Source of the DNA: an uncultured Christensenella sp. | GTDB lineage: Bacteria; Bacillota; Clostridia; Christensenellales; Borkfalkiaceae | Assembly (NCBI GenBank): GCA_910577375.1 | Contig: CAJTLT010000002.1 | Location: 124,001-188,000, forward strand | Direction of reading: 5' to 3' | Length of the DNA: 64,000 nt | Part shown: one piece after another, positions 60,208 to 64,000 of the stretch | Layout: each line of letters begins with the position of its first letter | Numbering within the stretch: position 1 is the stretch's first letter | The notes under the pieces: generated by a model | Database searches by the model: none | The model's input: only the letters and a program-made list of their open reading frames with translations | What the model was told of the DNA's origin: nothing | Position numbers and translations under genes: made by a program

Positions 60208-62607
60208 TTAGTCTATTGTTTTTTTGCTTTTCTTTTTGGGTTTTTCTTCCGTAAGCTCGTCCAAATCGCCTTTGTTTCTGGGTTTGATTACAAGCAGAAG
60301 AATTATGCCTACGAGCGAAGCGCCCGCGATACTCAAAAGTACGATTGACGCAACGTTATCCTGAACCCAGGTGTCTTCGCCCTTCAATGCTTTTACCTGA
60401 GGAGCGGAAGCAATTCCCATATATGCAGTTTGTTCTGCCGCGCCGCCTTCCGTGCCGACGACCTTACATTCTATAAGATAGAACGCGTTGGCGTGCTGGG
60501 GCTTGAAGCTGGGCGAGGAATTGTTCCATTCGTATTCGTGGTAGATTTCGTATTCTTCGTCTTCTTCTTTAAGCTCCGACGTAGCATATATATAGGTTAG
60601 ATACTTACGCATGCTTTCGTCCTTAAGGATAGTATCTTTTTTGGACATAAACTCGTCGTAAGTCATAGCCGAGCCTTTATCGTTATAATAAATCTCGTTT
60701 TCAAAACGGTAAAGTCTGTATGAAGAGTTATAGGAAACGCCGTTGATTTCAAAAGAATCGGGAGTATACGTGCTGCCGACGTATGCGGTATCCTGTTCTT
60801 TGGGTTCTTCAATAGAGATTTCGGAAGCTTTTACTTCGAACTCGAACCAAGGGAGATAAGCTTTTAAACCCTCGAAATCGCCCTCGTTGCCGTACATATT
60901 CCAGATATCGCTTGTTTTGAACTCTTTCTTTTCGCCGTCTTTATAATAATACATATTGTTGCCGGCGATATCGTTTGCAAAGACCGTAAATCTGTATTTG
61001 CCCGCTTTGTTGAGGGGAATCGCAAGGGAGTTATAAGCTTTGTTGCTTTCCTGCGAGTTGCTTCCGTTGGTATAATAAACAGCGAAACTCAAATCTTCGT
61101 ATCTGGTTGCGTTGTCTTTGATAAGGTCTTCGACAGAGGGAAGATAGAAATAGTTTTTGCTGCCCGCTTTAAGGTCTTTTGCGGCCTCGGTTACCTTTTC
61201 CTGATATTCTTCCAGCAAAGCCTGCCAATCGGCGTCGTTTGCGGGGTCTGCGTCGTTTGTTCCGTCGGTATAAGCGTATGTCGCGCCGATTTTATCGGTT
61301 GCAACTGCGAAATACTTGTTTCCGTTGACGGTTACGAGATTTTTATCGTCGGAATACCAGTCAAGCATAACGTAATCGGACATACCGCCCGTAGAGGTTG
61401 TGTCGGTAAGTTTCAAAAGAACTTTTACCGCCGCTTTGACCTGCATATTATCGTCGAAAACGGTTGCGTCGTAATCTCCGCTCTTGGGCTGATAGTGCCC
61501 GACATGGGGTATCATTTTCTGGTCGTCGCTGTCGGTTACGACACGGAACAGACCCTCTTTTGCGTATTCTTCCGCGTCGAACTCCGTATTTGCGGGGTCA
61601 GCCTGCTCTTTTGTGAGCATAAAATACGAGGTTTCAAGGCTGGGCGACGAGGTTATAACGTCTATAACTGTATAGTTGAAGCTGATTTCCTTTTCGTATC
61701 CGATAAAAGGAACCGCTTTGTCGAGGCAAAGTACGGCGGGCGTATTATCGGTTACTGTGCCGCCTGTGCGGTGCCCGTCCTGTTCGCTTGTGCCCTCAAG
61801 TACGAAAGACTGACCGTTGAGGTTGTAGATTGCCATTCTTGCATAACCCGAAGCTTCGGGATTGCTTTCGTCTTCTTCAACGAATTTTGCGGAAAAAGAC
61901 ATAGGCGTTACGGGAGTGGTTGTGGAAGAAGAATATCTTGCGTAAGTTCCGCCCACGTTAACGAATTTACCGGTTGCGGTATCGTTTATGACGACTCTGT
62001 ATTCCCCGCCGTTGCAATCTTCTTTATCGAGAGCGATTTTAATATGGTCGGGATTGATAGCGGTTGCGTCGTTTTTGGTAAGCTCTGCGTCTTTATCGTC
62101 GGTGATGAGAACATTGAGCTTGTCCCCGCTTTCGCTTGGATAAAATATAATATAGTTTGTGCTTTTATTATCTTTGGTTTGTGTGTATTGCTGGCTTTCG
62201 AACGCGATGACGAACTTTTCAAAATTGATTTTGTTGTCGGAGCCGAGTTCGAAACCTATTTCCGTATTCAAAAAGCCCTCTTTGCCGACAAGCTCGGGAT
62301 TTTTGTTTTCTTCGGTAGGTTTTTCGCCGTCGTTGAAATACCAGTTATACGCAAGGTTCTTTCTGAAATTGACGGAATCGCCGTCCGACTTCAAAACGAA
62401 CATTGTGAAATAGTTAAGATTTTCCCCTTCGCCGTCGGCGTGCGCCCATATTTCGGCATTGCCGGAGGTTAAGAAAACGCTGGAACCCGATATGGTTACG
62501 CTTCTGTCCGCATTTGCGGCTATAAGCCCGAAAGCGGTTGCGACGGAGATTACAAGCGCCGCGGCAAGAGCGGCTATTGAAAACAGTTTTATTTTTAAAG
62601 ACTTCAT
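60208..62607 (-). CDS. Large secreted protein with C-terminal membrane anchor
   Basis: 799 residues. A signal peptide (IAALAAALVISVATAFGLIAA) precedes beta-rich domains with many Asp, Asn and Thr residues. Near the C-terminus is a membrane helix (IVLLSIAGASLVGIILLLVI) with the positive tail KPKKKSKK after it. No LPXTG sortase motif is seen, so it is held by the helix. I cannot name the domains or the ligand. It has its own promoter and terminator and lies next to another large surface protein. Confidence 0.8.
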   Translation of the reverse strand: MKSLKIKLFSIAALAAALVISVATAFGLIAANADRSVTISGSSVFLTSGNAEIWAHADGEGENLNYFTMFVLKSDGDSVNFRKNLAYNWYFNDGEKPTEENKNPELVGKEGFLNTEIGFELGSDNKINFEKFVIAFESQQYTQTKDNKSTNYIIFYPSESGDKLNVLITDDKDAELTKNDATAINPDHIKIALDKEDCNGGEYRVVINDTATGKFVNVGGTYARYSSSTTTPVTPMSFSAKFVEEDESNPEASGYARMAIYNLNGQSFVLEGTSEQDGHRTGGTVTDNTPAVLCLDKAVPFIGYEKEISFNYTVIDVITSSPSLETSYFMLTKEQADPANTEFDAEEYAKEGLFRVVTDSDDQKMIPHVGHYQPKSGDYDATVFDDNMQVKAAVKVLLKLTDTTSTGGMSDYVMLDWYSDDKNLVTVNGNKYFAVATDKIGATYAYTDGTNDADPANDADWQALLEEYQEKVTEAAKDLKAGSKNYFYLPSVEDLIKDNATRYEDLSFAVYYTNGSNSQESNKAYNSLAIPLNKAGKYRFTVFANDIAGNNMYYYKDGEKKEFKTSDIWNMYGNEGDFEGLKAYLPWFEFEVKASEISIEEPKEQDTAYVGSTYTPDSFEINGVSYNSSYRLYRFENEIYYNDKGSAMTYDEFMSKKDTILKDESMRKYLTYIYATSELKEEDEEYEIYHEYEWNNSSPSFKPQHANAFYLIECKVVGTEGGAAEQTAYMGIASAPQVKALKGEDTWVQDNVASIVLLSIAGASLVGIILLLVIKPRNKGDLDELTEEKPKKKSKKTID

Positions 62608-62683
62608 ATATTATCCCGTGTGCGCCGAAAGCGCATAAAACATGATTATAAAAAATTTCGGTTACAAATAATTGTACTTATTT

Positions 62684-62712
62684 ATTTTACAATAATAATA
62701 ATGGGTTGTCAA
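62684..62712 (-). promoter_or_regulatory. Promoter of the large surface protein gene
   Basis: TTGACA (62712-62707), 17-bp spacer, TAAAAT (62689-62684) on the minus strand. A small hairpin (TGCGC/GCGCA) lies in the leader. Confidence 0.75.
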
Positions 62713-62793
62713 ACAGTTTTGCACGCGCGCAAAAGGTTTTTTGTTTGTCGACGATACCCTTTGACGTTCACGACAAAGCAAACAAGAAAAAGC

Positions 62794-62824
62794 AAAAAAA
62801 CGGCGGAGCGTTTCCGCTCCGCCG
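62794..62824 (-). terminator. Terminator of the last gene
   Basis: CGGCGGAGCG/CGCTCCGCCG with a TTT loop; seven T on the minus strand. Confidence 0.88.
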
Positions 62825-62852
62825 CAAATCGAAATTTTATTTGCCGTTTTAT

Positions 62853-64000
62853 TTATCCTAAAAGAGTGCTTTGCTTGCCTGCAAGTATACCCGCAACCGT
62901 GTTGGTATAATATACGTCTTCGCTGTCAAAATGAGCGACGCCGGCAGACAGACCGTTGATGTAAAATTCAAAATAATCTTCGCTTTGACTGTAACCGAGA
63001 TAAAAAGAGCCGTTTTCAAAGTCTTCTATATAGCACTCTTTTAAATCGCCGTAATCTTCGAATTCAAGCGCTTTTCCGTCGTATTCTACCGTTATACCGA
63101 GAAGTCCGCCTTTGTTATCAACAAGGTTTGTAACATTGAGGGAAACATAGGTATCGTCTGCATAAATACCTATATTCTGGGAAATGCTTTCATAAACTTT
63201 TTCGATTTCGATTGTTTTTGCCGCGTTGATATCCGCAAGGGAAACGGTAGCTTCGTACTCAACAGTAGCGTCAACGTCTACGACTGCAACGCTTTCCAGC
63301 CATTCTTCATCAAACAACATACCCTGGCTATTGGTTACTTTTGCGGTAACTTGCTGACCGGTGATTTCGTTGCCGTTCAGAGAATAAACGATTTTAACGT
63401 TTTCAAACGTGTTTTCGATAATAAAAGTCAATTCCTCTTCTTCTGCCGCGGGAGAAACTTCGCCTTCACCGACGGAAGGTCCGTCGTTATCGGCAACGCC
63501 CGAAGACTTGATTGTGACTGATTTTTCGGTAACGTTCTGCAAAAGCGTATCCACAAACGCTTTGATTGAGTTGAGTTTTTCTTTGAACTGGGTTTCCGTA
63601 ACGCCGCCCATACCGAGCATAAAACCGACTGTAAGTTTATCGAACGTTTTATCGATAGACAACTGCGTGCTGCCGGTAGATTCTTTAATGAGGTCGTTTA
63701 CAACGTTTTTTAGCTCTTCCGAGCTGATAACTCTTACAAGATAGTCGTATGTAGTTTCGTTTGCGTTGGGCTTCAACAGAATTTTATCTGCGATTTCTTT
63801 AAGCATTTCATAAACCTGTTCCGTCTGGATATCAGACCCGTCGGGAGCGACAAGATTATCTTTGATTGCCTTTACAAGGTCCGCGGGAGCAATAAGGTTG
63901 ATGAAAGGAGAAAGCACGCCTTTCAGAGTTTTGTTATTAAGGATTTCGCCGACGGTGGTGTTTATTGAAATACCGCCGAGGAATTCTTTAACGGCTTTGA
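62853..64000 (-). CDS. Large surface protein, N-terminus outside window
   Basis: At least 382 residues, open to the window edge. A GTG at 63917 is only internal, since coding continues in frame (KAVKEFLGGISINTTVGEIL). It is acidic and beta-rich with repeats such as IYADDTYVSLNVTNLVDNKG. It contains DGPSVGEGEVSPAAEEEE, a linker-like acidic stretch. Signal and anchor cannot be judged. No family recognised. Confidence 0.75.
   Translation of the reverse strand, partial: KAVKEFLGGISINTTVGEILNNKTLKGVLSPFINLIAPADLVKAIKDNLVAPDGSDIQTEQVYEMLKEIADKILLKPNANETTYDYLVRVISSEELKNVVNDLIKESTGSTQLSIDKTFDKLTVGFMLGMGGVTETQFKEKLNSIKAFVDTLLQNVTEKSVTIKSSGVADNDGPSVGEGEVSPAAEEEELTFIIENTFENVKIVYSLNGNEITGQQVTAKVTNSQGMLFDEEWLESVAVVDVDATVEYEATVSLADINAAKTIEIEKVYESISQNIGIYADDTYVSLNVTNLVDNKGGLLGITVEYDGKALEFEDYGDLKECYIEDFENGSFYLGYSQSEDYFEFYINGLSAGVAHFDSEDVYYTNTVAGILAGKQSTLLG

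Noticed and set aside
1..64000. tRNA, rRNA and insertion sequences
   Set aside because: No cloverleaf-like or rRNA-like segments and no transposase genes were seen in the gaps I read. The serine recombinase has no transposon features.

Overview
The window looks like chromosome of a Clostridia-type member of the Bacillota, probably an uncultured gut lineage. Three things point there. The block yqfC-yqfD-phoH-HD-ybeY-era-yqzL-recO is in the Firmicutes order. The order secA-prfB is also typical. The physiology is anaerobic (pyruvate phosphate dikinase, Fe-dependent alcohol dehydrogenase, FeoAB, BspA-type surface proteins). Promoters match the sigma-A consensus with 16-18 bp spacers, and Shine-Dalgarno sites are mostly strong. 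UGA is a normal stop, since many genes end in TGA and use ATGA overlaps. I found no rRNA, tRNA, CRISPR array or insertion sequence.

1-12 kb: tail of an unknown gene, a DUF1538 membrane protein with two PII-like regulators, an Fe-alcohol dehydrogenase, galE, a winged-helix protein, cardiolipin synthase, and a large secreted transglutaminase-like protein behind a promoter with a palindromic operator. 12-18 kb: an AT-rich GmrSD-like (DUF262/DUF1524) defence gene, ppdK, a small XRE regulator and a YdeI-like protein. 18-25.8 kb: the recO-to-yqfC block, including a 34-residue YqzL, then a divergent atypical MinD/ParA-like ATPase.

26-31 kb holds the most interesting region. A BspA-type leucine-rich-repeat lipoprotein gene is split by one in-frame UGA. 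It faces a Hin-like serine recombinase. Between them lie two inverted, hix-like 26-bp sites flanking a sigma-A promoter. This looks like an invertible promoter that could switch the surface protein on and off. Next come an S41 protease, a PucR-type HTH protein and a multi-spanning membrane protein.

33.5-42 kb: a four-gene overlapping sigma-factor partner-switching operon, a Cys-rich small protein with a 125-bp duplication over its start, citrate synthase, an RluA pseudouridine synthase, feoAB (FeoB with a degenerate G4 motif), lipoproteins, and a divergent XRE/Cys-motif pair with twin operators. 42-64 kb is entirely on the minus strand: ileS behind a transglutaminase lipoprotein, tsaD, prfB, secA, adenine deaminase, a membrane-anchored XRE regulator, a purine permease, a CadA/CadC metal efflux pair, and two large secreted proteins, the last cut by the window edge.

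Spacers in the left two thirds include several strongly C/A-rich, G-poor stretches with no genes. They fit replication-strand mutational skew combined with little selection.
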